Shown here: piece by piece, positions 41,946-50,654 of the stretch
Layout of the letters: every line of letters starts with the position of its first letter
Position numbering within the stretch: the stretch's first letter is position 1
Origin: [Clostridium] clostridioforme AGR2157
GTDB taxonomy: Bacteria > Bacillota > Clostridia > Lachnospirales > Lachnospiraceae
Direction of reading: 5' to 3'
Assembly (NCBI RefSeq): GCF_000424325.1
Contig: NZ_AUJR01000004.1
Location: 124,001 to 188,000, forward strand
Length of the DNA stretch: 64,000 bases
Made by a program: the position numbers and the translations under genes
The notes under the pieces: model-generated
What the model was told of the DNA's origin: nothing
Databases searched by the model: none
Seen by the model: the letters and a program-made list of their open reading frames with translations, nothing else

Positions 41946-43337
41946 ATGAATCAGAGTGCAGTGAAAAGCCGTGAACAGGGAAAACAGATAAAAAAGCGGA
42001 TTGACTTGACGGAAGGGAGACCGGGGCGGCGCCTTTTCCTGTTTGCCCTTCCCATGATACTGGGAAACCTGTTCCAGCAGTTTTACAATATGGCGGACTC
42101 CATGATTGTGGGCAATTTTGTGGGCGAGGACGCATTGGCGGCTGTAGGCGCTTCCTATGCCCTGACCAATGTGTTTATCATGATAGCCATAGGGGGAGGA
42201 AACGGTGCATCGGTCCTGACCTCCCAGTATCTGGGAGCCAGGCAGCACGGAAAGATGAAGACCTCCATTTCCACGGCCCTGATTACCTTCCTCTTTGTGA
42301 GCATTCTGCTGGGGAGCGTGGGATTTTACCTGAACGGCCTCATACTGGAGTCTCTTAAGACACCGGCCAATATTATGGGCCAGGCAAAGCTTTACCTGGG
42401 AATCTACTTCCTGGGAATGCCATTCCTGTTCATGTACAATGTTCTCGCCGCCATATTCAACGCCATGGGGGATTCCAGGACGCCCCTGTACCTTCTCATA
42501 TTTTCTTCCGTCCTGAACGTGGTTCTGGACATTATATCTGTCACATGGCTGGGGATGGGAGTGGACGGTGTGGCCATTGCAACTGTCATGGCCCAGGGTA
42601 TATCCGCCCTGATATCCTTCGGTATCCTGATGAAAAAATTAAAGGGATATGAGCAGGAGGCCGGAGATGGTTTTAGGTTTTACGACAGCAGCATGTTAAA
42701 GGCAGGGACCAGAATCGCGGTGCCGTCCATTCTCCAGCAGTCCATTGTATCCATCGGAATGCTGCTGGTCCAGTCCGTGGTCAATGGGTTTGGTTCCGCT
42801 GCCCTGGCAGGTTACTCCGCGGGAAGCAGGATTGAGTCCATCTGCGTGGTGCCCATGATTGCAACGGGCAACGCCGTGGCCACCTTCACGGCTCAGAACA
42901 TCGGCGCCGGGAAGATGGAGCGGGTGAAGGAAGGATACAGGGCCAGCTACGGCATTGTGGCCGGTTTCTCCGTCATCATAGCCGTGATAGTGGCGCTGCT
43001 TAACGGCCCTATCATAACCTCCTTCCTGGGAGAGGGCATGAGCCGGGAAGCCTATGCGGCAGGCACAGGATATCTGTCCTTTATCGCCTACTTCTTTGTG
43101 CTCATCGGCATGAAGGCGTGTACGGACGGAGTCCTGCGAGGTTCCGGGGATGTGCTGGTATTTACCATCTCCAACCTGGTGAATCTGACCATACGTGTCT
43201 ATGCAGCCTTCCATTTTGCACCCATATGGGGCGTGGCAGCTGTGTGGTACGCGGTCCCTATGGGCTGGATTGCCAATTATGTCATATCCTTCAGCCGTTA
43301 CCTAACAGGAAAATGGAGGGATAAAAAAGTTATATAA
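41946..43337 (+). CDS. MATE family efflux transporter
   Basis: 463 residues with about 12 hydrophobic segments and the MATE signature around PMILGNLFQQFYNMADSMIVG and, in the second half, PSILQQSIVSIGMLLVQSVVNGFG, showing the two-fold repeat. It is a drug/metabolite:cation antiporter of the DinF/NorM superfamily; the substrate is not predictable. It directly follows pepF and overlaps the 3' end of the convergent phospholipase-D-type gene by 8 bp. Confidence 0.92.
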   Translation: MNQSAVKSREQGKQIKKRIDLTEGRPGRRLFLFALPMILGNLFQQFYNMADSMIVGNFVGEDALAAVGASYALTNVFIMIAIGGGNGASVLTSQYLGARQHGKMKTSISTALITFLFVSILLGSVGFYLNGLILESLKTPANIMGQAKLYLGIYFLGMPFLFMYNVLAAIFNAMGDSRTPLYLLIFSSVLNVVLDIISVTWLGMGVDGVAIATVMAQGISALISFGILMKKLKGYEQEAGDGFRFYDSSMLKAGTRIAVPSILQQSIVSIGMLLVQSVVNGFGSAALAGYSAGSRIESICVVPMIATGNAVATFTAQNIGAGKMERVKEGYRASYGIVAGFSVIIAVIVALLNGPIITSFLGEGMSREAYAAGTGYLSFIAYFFVLIGMKACTDGVLRGSGDVLVFTISNLVNLTIRVYAAFHFAPIWGVAAVWYAVPMGWIANYVISFSRYLTGKWRDKKVI

Positions 43338-44859
43338 GGAAGCGGAAGGGCTGCATCACAAAGCCCACCACCTTCCAGGCCGCCCTTTTATACACCGGGA
43401 CATCTGCAATGGTCAGATGTTCCGGTATTTCATATGTTCCGCCCGGCAGCAGACGGCGGCAGTCCTTCTGATAGGAGACCATGTATTCTTCCAGCTGGGC
43501 TGTCAGCTCCGGGCTCTGGATGACCAGCATAAGCTCTGTGTCCAGATAGGTGCTGCGCAAATCGAAGTTGTAGGAACCCACGGCACACAGCTCACTATCT
43601 ATGACAAGGGATTTGCCATGGTAGGAGAGACCGCCGTCATATTCCAGAATCTCCATGCCGGTGTCCAGAAATGCGTCCCTGTGCATGGGATAATCGCTGG
43701 AGGCAAAGAAATTGTCGCCGTTTTCAACCGAGTTTATCATCATGGTTACCGGTGTCCGGGCCGTGATTTCCTTCATGGTATCGTACATATAATTATTGAA
43801 TACTGCATAGGGAGTGTGAATCAGCACTCTTTTTTTTGCATTCTTCATAAGGACGGACAAGGTGTGGAAGACCACAGGCTCCTTTCCATAGATGCCGATG
43901 GGGTTGGATACCAGGGTGATTTTTCCTGTGGGAACCGTGTTGGAACCGTAGTACTCCAGGGCCTTTGAGAAATCCATGGGCAGGGCCGGACAGCCGGGCT
44001 GGCCGGGAATGGTGCTGCAGCTGACGGAGTCCTCCTCACTGTCCAGCAGATCCGGATAATTCATGGCCAGGACCTTATACCGCTCCCTCAGCATGGCCGC
44101 CGCATTCCGGACAGAGGTCCTGTCTGCTGTCTTTTCGCTGTCATGGAACAGGGCGGACACATCCAGATTCCATACCTGCTCAAAATAATCTTCCATCTGA
44201 TACAGGGAGCTGTCCCTTCCCTTGTCCGTGCCGTGGGCTGTATTGTAGACCAGGACTTCGCGGTCATGGCTTCTGGAATCCGTGGGATAGGAACCGATGA
44301 AATAATCAAAGGTATTCCGGCCGCCTAGTATATATCCGTAGTCGTCCACAATCACATACTTGTCATGCATCCTTCCCTGGGTCTTCCACGGAAGCAGGGG
44401 ATTCATTTTGTTGTAAATCTTGATTTCAATGTTTGGATGGCTGGAAAGGGCATAGAAAAGCTTGCTGGGTTCCATGCGCACCAGGCCGGAGAAACCGTCC
44501 ACCAGTATTTTTATGCTGACTCCCTGGTCGGCCTTGTGAAGCATGACTGCCATCAGGTCCCTGGGGCTCTCGCCATCCCTGAAATCAAAGGTGGACAGTA
44601 TAATCCGTTCCCTGGCCAGGTTCATGAGGCGCATCCGTTCATCCCAGGCGCTCTGATTGGTTTCCAGTATCATGGCGCGGTCCGAACTGTCTCCCTCCTG
44701 ATAGAAGCTCTCAGCCGATACCGTTTCTTTTGTTTCCTGGGAGATAGACTTATAGTGATAGAAAGGCGCCGTGGCCCCAATCACCAGATACATAAGTATC
44801 AGGAAAACGAGTGAGAGGACAGGGTGCTTTTTAATCCATGTAATACACCTGCGTATCAT
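43330..44859 (-). CDS. Phospholipase D-superfamily protein (cardiolipin-synthase-like)
   Basis: 509 residues with one N-terminal membrane helix (HPVLSLVFLILMYLVIGA) and two HKD motifs: MHDKYVIVDDYGYILGG near residue 175 and YHGKSLVIDSELCAVGSYNFD near residue 425. Two HxKxxxxD sites form one active centre in PLD enzymes such as cardiolipin synthase, which joins phosphatidylglycerols at the membrane. AAGGAG is 7 bp ahead of the ATG. The first motif's spacing and the long insert are somewhat unlike housekeeping Cls, so another phosphatidyl-transferase or phospholipase is possible. Confidence 0.82.
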   Translation of the reverse strand: MIRRCITWIKKHPVLSLVFLILMYLVIGATAPFYHYKSISQETKETVSAESFYQEGDSSDRAMILETNQSAWDERMRLMNLARERIILSTFDFRDGESPRDLMAVMLHKADQGVSIKILVDGFSGLVRMEPSKLFYALSSHPNIEIKIYNKMNPLLPWKTQGRMHDKYVIVDDYGYILGGRNTFDYFIGSYPTDSRSHDREVLVYNTAHGTDKGRDSSLYQMEDYFEQVWNLDVSALFHDSEKTADRTSVRNAAAMLRERYKVLAMNYPDLLDSEEDSVSCSTIPGQPGCPALPMDFSKALEYYGSNTVPTGKITLVSNPIGIYGKEPVVFHTLSVLMKNAKKRVLIHTPYAVFNNYMYDTMKEITARTPVTMMINSVENGDNFFASSDYPMHRDAFLDTGMEILEYDGGLSYHGKSLVIDSELCAVGSYNFDLRSTYLDTELMLVIQSPELTAQLEEYMVSYQKDCRRLLPGGTYEIPEHLTIADVPVYKRAAWKVVGFVMQPFRFLI

Positions 44860-44975
44860 AAGAAACTCCTTTTATGCGCATACTTTTAGTGATAATATAG
44901 GTATTATGAATCATGATATAGGTACTATACTAAGAAAAACAGGGAAAGTCAATTCATAGAACAGGAGGACAGGAC

Positions 44976-46652
44976 ATGGCGCAGACGCTTTACTATAACG
45001 GTACCATTCTTACCATGGAGGACAGGCGCCCCCAGGTGGAAGCCGTGCTGACGGAGGACGGAAGAATCCTGGACACAGGGACATGGGACAAGGTAAAGGA
45101 ACGGGCAGGGGATAAGACCCGCAGGCTGGATTTACAGGGCAGGGTGATGCTGCCGGGCTTCATAGACGCCCACAGCCATTTTACGGCCTGCGCCAGCCAT
45201 ACCATGGAGGTAGACCTGGGCGGGGCATGCAGCTTTGAGGACATCATTACATGCATCCGGCAATACATTGCGGACAAGAAGATTCCGGAAGGAAAATGGG
45301 TCATGGCATCCGGCTATGACCATAACCGCCTGAAGGAGCACAGCCATCCCCGCAGGAAGGTCCTGGACCAGGCATCGCCTCAGAATCCATTAATACTGAA
45401 ACACCAGTCAGGTCATATGGGGGTGTTTAACACCATGGCCCTCAACCTGCTGGGTGTAACCGGACAGACACAGGCACCTCAGGGCGGCGTCATAGAAATG
45501 GAAGGCGGGCTGCCGACCGGATATATGGAGGAAAATGCATTCTTAGGCTTCCAGGGACGCGTCCCCATGCCGTCGGCGGAGGACTTTCTGACTGCCTATG
45601 GCCGCGCCCAGGAGCTCTATGCTTCCTATGGAATCACCACGGTCCAGGAGGGATTGATGGCAGGCCGGCTGGTTCCGCTGTACCAGATGCTGCTGAAATC
45701 AGGACTTTTAAAGCTGGATTTAATCTCCTATATGGATATCCGGGACAGTGATGCTGCCCGGAATACATTTGAAAGCCATATAAAGAACTATAAGGGGCAT
45801 ATGAAGATAGGCGGGTATAAAATGTTCCTGGACGGCTCACCCCAGGGAAGGACGGCATGGATGCGAACTCCCTATCTGCCGGAAACGCCGGATGTGCGGG
45901 AAAAGAGACAGGGAGATGCGTCCCCGCGGACCCATGAAACAAAAGAGGATTACTGCGGCTATAATACCCTGGAGGACAGCCAGGTAAAGGAAAATATTTT
46001 AAAGGCAGAGCTGGAAGACATGCAGCTTCTGGCCCATTGCAACGGTGATATGGCGGCAGAGCAGTATATGGACCAGCTGGAAACAGTCTACAGGGAGCTG
46101 GGGAGCGGGAACAGCAGAAAGCCTGGTTTTTACAGGGGCGATATCCGGCCGGTAATGATTCATGCCCAGCTTCTGGGGCTCGATCAGCTGGAACGGGTAA
46201 AAAAACTGGGAGTCATTCCCTCCTTTTTCCTGGCCCATGTATACCACTGGGGAGATATCCACGTCCGCAATTTTGGTCCGGAGCGGGCGGGACGCATCAG
46301 CCCGGCTGCTTCGGCCCTAAAGGAGGGCATCCGTTTCACCCTGCACCAGGACAGCCCGGTTATCATGCCGGATATGATGGAGACCCTGTGGTGCGCCGTA
46401 AACCGGCGTACCAGGGTGGGAAAGGTGCTGGGACCGGAGGAACGCATTCCGGTCTGGGATGCACTTAAGGCAGTGACGGTCAACGGGGCATACCAGTATT
46501 TTGAAGAGAATGAGAAGGGAACTGTCACACCTGGAAAAAAGGCGGATTTTGTGGTGCTGGAACAAAATCCTCTGGAAACAGGGGCAGATGAGATACAAAA
46601 CATCAAGGTGCTGGCAACCGTCAAGGAGGACCGGATTTTGTGGAAAGCATAG
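44976..46652 (+). CDS. Metal-dependent amidohydrolase (YtcJ-like)
   Basis: 558 residues of the amidohydrolase superfamily, YtcJ/Amidohydro_3 group. The metal-binding HSH is in MLPGFIDAHSHFTAC (about residue 65), later ligands are HAQLLGLDQL and the aspartate in FTLHQDSPV, and the closing beta-domain reads TPGKKADFVVLEQNPL. AGGAGG precedes the ATG by 8 bp. These enzymes hydrolyse amide or related bonds in varied small molecules; the substrate is unknown. It is divergent from the PLD gene and transcribed alone. Confidence 0.88.
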   Translation: MAQTLYYNGTILTMEDRRPQVEAVLTEDGRILDTGTWDKVKERAGDKTRRLDLQGRVMLPGFIDAHSHFTACASHTMEVDLGGACSFEDIITCIRQYIADKKIPEGKWVMASGYDHNRLKEHSHPRRKVLDQASPQNPLILKHQSGHMGVFNTMALNLLGVTGQTQAPQGGVIEMEGGLPTGYMEENAFLGFQGRVPMPSAEDFLTAYGRAQELYASYGITTVQEGLMAGRLVPLYQMLLKSGLLKLDLISYMDIRDSDAARNTFESHIKNYKGHMKIGGYKMFLDGSPQGRTAWMRTPYLPETPDVREKRQGDASPRTHETKEDYCGYNTLEDSQVKENILKAELEDMQLLAHCNGDMAAEQYMDQLETVYRELGSGNSRKPGFYRGDIRPVMIHAQLLGLDQLERVKKLGVIPSFFLAHVYHWGDIHVRNFGPERAGRISPAASALKEGIRFTLHQDSPVIMPDMMETLWCAVNRRTRVGKVLGPEERIPVWDALKAVTVNGAYQYFEENEKGTVTPGKKADFVVLEQNPLETGADEIQNIKVLATVKEDRILWKA

Positions 46653-46675
46653 GATGAAATAAAGAATATATAAGA

Positions 46676-46724
46676 GGCAAAAAGGACACAGCCGGGAAGG
46701 GGGGATTCACGGCTGTGTCCTTTA
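46676..46724 (-). terminator. Terminator between the amidohydrolase and hsp20
   Basis: A perfect 14-bp stem, AAAGGACACAGCCG (46681-46694) with its complement at 46710-46723. On the minus strand it is followed by a run of T (46676-46682 reads as A on plus), so it best serves the hsp20 transcript; it may act on both strands. Confidence 0.75.
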
Positions 46725-46768
46725 TCAGGGATAATATATATAAAAGGAGTGTGGGCATTTAATGATGA

Positions 46769-47212
46769 TTACAGAATGTCAATATACTTCGGTGTCTCCT
46801 CCACCTTCGGTGCATCCTTCGGCACCTGAAGTCTCAGTATGCCATTTTCAAAACCAGCCTTGATATCTTCCTGGCGAATCTGCTCGCCTACAAAGAAGGT
46901 TCTCTTACATGAACTGGTGTAGCGCTCCTTGTGAATCAGGGTACCCTTGTCATCCTTGTCCTCGCTGGACTTGGTTATATCTGCGCTGACGGTCAGATAT
47001 CCGTCCTTAAGCTCTGCCCTGATATCTTCCTTCTTGAATCCGGGAAGTTCAATCTCTAAAATATAGTTTCCATCCTTCTCCATGATGTCGGTACGCATCA
47101 CCGGAAGCTTCTTGGCGTCCTCGCCCTTTTCGGAGGCGCTGGTAAAGAATGGGTCATTGAAAAAATCGTCAAATAAATTAAGTCCGTAGTTTCTTCTTGG
47201 TATTAACATCAT
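46769..47212 (-). CDS. Hsp20/alpha-crystallin small heat shock protein
   Basis: 147 residues from the ATG at 47212 (MMLIPRRN), with GAGGAGG 8 bp upstream; an earlier in-frame ATG at 47251 lies before this site. The alpha-crystallin domain is clear (MEKDGNYILEIELPGFKKEDI, then LTVSADI and NGILRLQVPK), preceded by the usual short N-terminus (LFDDFFNDPFF). It is an ATP-independent holdase for unfolding proteins. A CIRCE element and a near-consensus promoter directly upstream put it under HrcA heat-shock control. Confidence 0.95.
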   Translation of the reverse strand: MMLIPRRNYGLNLFDDFFNDPFFTSASEKGEDAKKLPVMRTDIMEKDGNYILEIELPGFKKEDIRAELKDGYLTVSADITKSSEDKDDKGTLIHKERYTSSCKRTFFVGEQIRQEDIKAGFENGILRLQVPKDAPKVEETPKYIDIL

Positions 47213-47266
47213 CGTTATATCCTCCTCGCTCATAGAACTGCTTGTTTTCATTTTCTTTATGTTTGT

Positions 47267-47294
47267 ATTATAGCACGATTGTTAGCACTGTCAA
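47267..47294 (-). promoter_or_regulatory. hsp20 promoter
   Basis: On the minus strand TTGACA (47294-47289), 16-bp spacer, TATAAT (47272-47267). The -35 lies inside the CIRCE element, so HrcA binding would block RNA polymerase. Confidence 0.85.
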
Positions 47295-47308
47295 GAGGTG
47301 AGTGCTAA
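47282..47308. promoter_or_regulatory. CIRCE element (HrcA operator)
   Basis: TTAGCACTG, nine bases, GAGTGCTAA: the CIRCE inverted repeat (TTAGCACTC-N9-GAGTGCTAA) with a single mismatch in the last base of the left arm. Confidence 0.92.
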
Positions 47309-47392
47309 TAAAATTATAAAAAAAGTATGAAGTACATTAAGAAGGTATTTATAAGGCAGCCCTGTGGATTTTGCCTTTTACCGCTCAACGCA

Positions 47393-47420
47393 AAAGAGGG
47401 ACCATCGTCACCGATAGTCC
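47393..47420 (-). terminator. Terminator of the cupin-lsrK transcript
   Basis: On the minus strand GGACTATCG pairs with CGATGGTCC (one mismatch) around GTGA, followed by CTCTTTTG. It lies 45 bp beyond the cupin stop. Confidence 0.65.
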
Positions 47421-47464
47421 ATCTTTTGCTGTCATATTGCGCTTGCCGACTGACACTCTTTTCA

Positions 47465-47815
47465 TTAAAATTTATAATCCTCTATCTCCACCTTATCCGT
47501 CTCCTGGAACGGAGCCAGAGTGGAAATCATTTTCACGGTCCGCTCATATGGGTTGAAGCAGTAGTGGACTTCCAGCGGTTCGATGTGGATCAGGTCGCCC
47601 TGTTTTAAGTGGTGTACGGTTCCGTCCACCACGATATTGATTTCGCCCTCGAGTATAAAGAAATCTTCCTCCATGATATTGTGGTAATGGGCCTTGAAAT
47701 CCTGGCCTGACTGGAACTGGACCACGGCAAAATTCATTCTGGGGCCTTTCATCAGGTACTTGGGGCCGCTGTCCCCAAAACGGTACTCTTTTTCATTTTC
47801 ATTTACAATAAACAT
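47465..47815 (-). CDS. Cupin domain protein next to lsrK
   Basis: 116 residues forming one cupin barrel: metal-ligand motif 1 in HYHNIMEEDFFILEG (H, H, E) and motif 2 in HIEPLEVHYCF. AGGAGG lies about 11 bp upstream of the ATG. It follows lsrK by 20 bp on the same strand and ends at a terminator, so it belongs to the Lsr transcription unit. Small cupins of this type can be sugar-phosphate isomerases, dioxygenases or binding proteins. As the locus lacks LsrG, which isomerises phospho-AI-2, a replacement role for this cupin is plausible but untested. Confidence 0.8.
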   Translation of the reverse strand: MFIVNENEKEYRFGDSGPKYLMKGPRMNFAVVQFQSGQDFKAHYHNIMEEDFFILEGEINIVVDGTVHHLKQGDLIHIEPLEVHYCFNPYERTVKMISTLAPFQETDKVEIEDYKF

Positions 47816-47835
47816 TTTCTGCTATTCCTCCTGTT

Positions 47836-49401
47836 TTATAATCCCGGGGCAGCCCACATGCTCCTCGTCAGATTCTGGCTGCACAGATTCAGCGAAGCCT
47901 TGTAAACGCTGCGCCATTGTTCGTACATTTCACAGTAGAGCTGATGATTGGCGGAATCCGGAACATAGGTGGTATCCCATTTTACCAGTTTTTCTGCTGC
48001 TTCTGACATATCTTTATAGATGCCGACCCCGCAGCCTGCCAGAATCGCGGCGCCCAGGGCGGTTGCTTCTTTGACTGCCGGAACCTTTACCGGAAGTCCC
48101 AGAACATCGGATAAAATCTGGCACCATAGCGGGCTCTTGGAAGCGCCTCCGGCGAAAATGATATCCTCGGGCTGGTTCCCGGTTGCCTCGCGCACCAGGT
48201 CCAGATGGCCCTTGGTTACCATGGCTGTATTTTCCAGGATTGCGCGGTAGAAGGTATATTTTGAAAACCGCACCGGATCCAGCTCGAAGTTGGTAAAGGT
48301 AGGTGAGGCGTGTTTCCAGTTGATGAAGTTCATAACATCGGAGAAAACACACATCATACCGTAGGAACCTGCGGCAATGTCCTTCGCGTACTCGTTCATC
48401 ACATCATAGGGGTCCGTGCCCTTCAGCTTTGCAATCTCTTTTTCCGCCTGGCAGAAGCCGTCCCGGAACCAGCGCATCACGAGGCCGGGCTTGAATGCCA
48501 GGGCTTCGTACTGCCATACATTCGGCACCGCGTGGCAGTTGACCCGGACTCTGCATTCCTCGTCTGTTCTGCCGTCCGCTGTATTGTATTCATACTGCCA
48601 GAAGCTTCCGCCGAACACAGCCGCCTGGTTCGGCCTCACAACACCTACTCCGATACAGCCCAGCTGCGCGTCGCCGCCGCCTACAATCACAGGCGTTCCC
48701 TGGGCCAGTCCTGTCTGTTCCTCGCACTGTGCGGTCACGGTTCCGGCTCTGGAGCCGCATTCCCTTACTTCAGGGAACATGTCGGTGCGCAGTCCGCAGC
48801 GTCTGGCAATGGAGGAATCCCAGGATCTGTTTTTGAGGCTGAATAGTCCAGTGGTGGAGCCGTTGCTCGGCTCCACGGCCAGAATCCCGGTCATCTTATG
48901 GATCAGCCAGTCGTTAAACATTCCCACATATGCAATCTTTTCGTAGACGTCCGGCATTTTATTCCTGACCCATAACAGGCGGGGAAGTGCGTCCAGGGCA
49001 TAGGTCTGACCGGATTCCAGGTATAATTCCTGTTCCAGTCCGGGGTATGCCTTTCTAAGCTGGCTGACCTCGTCCGTGCTTCTTGCGTCCACATTGGCGC
49101 AGGCCCAGATTTCGTGTTCGTCCTTGTCGTAGAGTACAATACCCTCCCTCATGCAGGTGGTGGAAATCGCGGCAATGTCATCCGGGGAAATGCCGGACTG
49201 CTCCAACACGCCCTTGATGCATCCGCAGGTCAGCTTCCAGTTATATTCCCAGTTAAAATCCATACTGCCCGGGTATCTGGGATCTTCCTTGTGATCCCAT
49301 TCCTGCTGTACGCATGCGGTCTGGTTGCCCTCCAAGTCAAACAGGACGGCCCGAACGCTTCCCGTTCCGGCATCGACTGTAAGAAAATGATTCTTTGACA
49401 T
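47836..49401 (-). CDS. lsrK: Autoinducer-2 kinase LsrK
   Basis: 521 residues, FGGY family. The order of motifs follows Escherichia coli LsrK closely: LTVDAGTGSVRAVLFDLEGN, SMDFNWEYNWKL, STTCMREGIVLYD, ACANVDARS, VEPSNGSTTGLF, VGGGDAQLGCIGVGVV, VKEATALGAAILAG and the C-terminal SMWAAPGL. LsrK uses ATP to phosphorylate imported AI-2 (DPD), trapping it and producing the ligand of LsrR. A good AGGAGG site precedes the ATG. lsrR lies 29 bp upstream on the same strand and the cupin follows, giving lsrR-lsrK-cupin as one unit divergent from lsrACDBF. Confidence 0.95.
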   Translation of the reverse strand: MSKNHFLTVDAGTGSVRAVLFDLEGNQTACVQQEWDHKEDPRYPGSMDFNWEYNWKLTCGCIKGVLEQSGISPDDIAAISTTCMREGIVLYDKDEHEIWACANVDARSTDEVSQLRKAYPGLEQELYLESGQTYALDALPRLLWVRNKMPDVYEKIAYVGMFNDWLIHKMTGILAVEPSNGSTTGLFSLKNRSWDSSIARRCGLRTDMFPEVRECGSRAGTVTAQCEEQTGLAQGTPVIVGGGDAQLGCIGVGVVRPNQAAVFGGSFWQYEYNTADGRTDEECRVRVNCHAVPNVWQYEALAFKPGLVMRWFRDGFCQAEKEIAKLKGTDPYDVMNEYAKDIAAGSYGMMCVFSDVMNFINWKHASPTFTNFELDPVRFSKYTFYRAILENTAMVTKGHLDLVREATGNQPEDIIFAGGASKSPLWCQILSDVLGLPVKVPAVKEATALGAAILAGCGVGIYKDMSEAAEKLVKWDTTYVPDSANHQLYCEMYEQWRSVYKASLNLCSQNLTRSMWAAPGL

Positions 49402-49430
49402 ATGTAAACTCCTCCTTTACATTATCTTTG

Positions 49431-50345
49431 TCAGCTTAAATCAATCAGCTGCATGGCTGTTTCTTCATCCGTAATCAGCACATCCAGATATCCGCCCCTT
49501 AACGCTGCGCGGATAGCCTCTACCTTCTGAGGGCCGCCCGAAATCCCTATAACATTATTCAGACTTTTTAATGTCTCCAGAGGCGTGCTGAAAAGACGCT
49601 CTTCCACGTCGCTGTGAATCGGCTTTCCGTCTTTATCAATGAAGTGGGTCAGAATATCGCCCACTGCCCCCTGCATGGAAAGATACAGGAAATCATTCTG
49701 GTTTAAAATACCGTTGGAAATGATAGTGGCCTCATCGTTCATGGCTCCGATGCCGACCACTGTCATGGTTGCCAGACGGACCATTCTTGCAATCTCTTCA
49801 ATGGGAGGCTCGTTGCGCATGGCTTTGCACATCTCCTTGGAAGAGACGAGAAGCGGCGCCGGATAGAGATAGAGCTTGGCATTAAAAATGTTGGAACGGA
49901 TATTGGGCAGATAATAGCTGACTCCTCCTGTGAGGGATACCACGGAAATGGGTGTCTCTGCAATCGTGGCCAGGTGGTTTAACACCCGGCTGGGGGTGTC
50001 TCCGTAGCCCATGTTGATAAACATGTTTTCTGTCAGACGGTCACCTATATACATAGCGGCTGCCTGAGCAATGGTTTCATTCAGATTGGAACCGCTTGGC
50101 GGCGTGGGAACCACAAAGATGTCCTTTAAATTCCATTGGGTGGTCAGCTTCTGCTCAATCATCAGCTGCTGGCTCCGCTCCGGCGAGATTTTAAATTGAA
50201 TCACCCCGGTCTGTTTCGCCTTATCCAATAGTTTGATGACTTTCATGCGGGATATGCCCAGCTTTTCGGAAATTTTCTGCTGTGTCATGTTTTCTATATA
50301 ATAGTACCAAGCTGTTTTGACAATCAGGGAATCTTCGTAATTCAT
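49431..50345 (-). CDS. lsrR: LsrR-type transcriptional repressor (SorC/DeoR family)
   Basis: About 304 residues. N-terminal HTH (WYYYIENMTQQKISEKLGIS, then MKVIKLLDKA) and the SorC-family sugar-phosphate-binding domain with NMGYGDTPSRVLNHL and the closing GISGGPQKVEAIRAALRGG. The start ATG 50345 is chosen for its match to family N-termini; GGAGG is 14 bp upstream, slightly long, so GTG 50360 or TTG 50366 are alternatives. LsrR represses lsr genes until it binds phospho-AI-2. Its own promoter overlaps a palindrome, suggesting autoregulation. Confidence 0.92.
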   Translation of the reverse strand: MNYEDSLIVKTAWYYYIENMTQQKISEKLGISRMKVIKLLDKAKQTGVIQFKISPERSQQLMIEQKLTTQWNLKDIFVVPTPPSGSNLNETIAQAAAMYIGDRLTENMFINMGYGDTPSRVLNHLATIAETPISVVSLTGGVSYYLPNIRSNIFNAKLYLYPAPLLVSSKEMCKAMRNEPPIEEIARMVRLATMTVVGIGAMNDEATIISNGILNQNDFLYLSMQGAVGDILTHFIDKDGKPIHSDVEERLFSTPLETLKSLNNVIGISGGPQKVEAIRAALRGGYLDVLITDEETAMQLIDLS

Positions 50346-50404
50346 ATCTACCGTACGCACCTCCAATTTTTATATCGGGAAACAAATGTTTAGATTTTGA
50401 TAAA

Positions 50405-50442
50405 ATGTTTAACTCTGTGATTAGTATATCAGAGCTAAACAT
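50405..50442. promoter_or_regulatory. Candidate LsrR operator palindrome
   Basis: ATGTTTAACTCTG (50405-50417) and CAGAGCTAAACAT (50430-50442) are inverted repeats with one mismatch and a 12-bp centre. Related half-sites with ATGTTT occur at 50382-50394 and 50597-50609, the latter just downstream of the lsrA promoter. The palindrome covers the -10 of the lsrR promoter. Confidence 0.65.
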
Positions 50443-50452
50443 GAATGTCAAT
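50423..50452 (-). promoter_or_regulatory. lsrR-lsrK promoter
   Basis: On the minus strand TTGACA (50452-50447), 18-bp spacer, TATACT (50428-50423). The spacer and -10 lie within the palindrome at 50405-50442. Confidence 0.75.
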
Positions 50453-50557
50453 AATAAATAGTGGAGGAAATTGGCATAAAATAGGAAAAATGAGGGTAAT
50501 TATGCTAAAATAAATGAAAAAAATAGAGGGCTCAACGGTTAAAATGCTTAAAACCTC

Positions 50558-50586
50558 TTGACAAACTTATATCGTTCACGTATACT
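50558..50586 (+). promoter_or_regulatory. lsrACDBF promoter
   Basis: TTGACA (50558-50563), exactly 17 bp, TATACT (50581-50586). An ACAAATGTTTGAG half-site at 50597-50609 overlaps the expected transcription start, a natural place for LsrR repression. Confidence 0.85.
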
Positions 50587-50654
50587 TACAAGTGTTACAA
50601 ATGTTTGAGTAATAAACAAAAATATCAAAAACAGATGCACTAAGGAGGGTAAAC

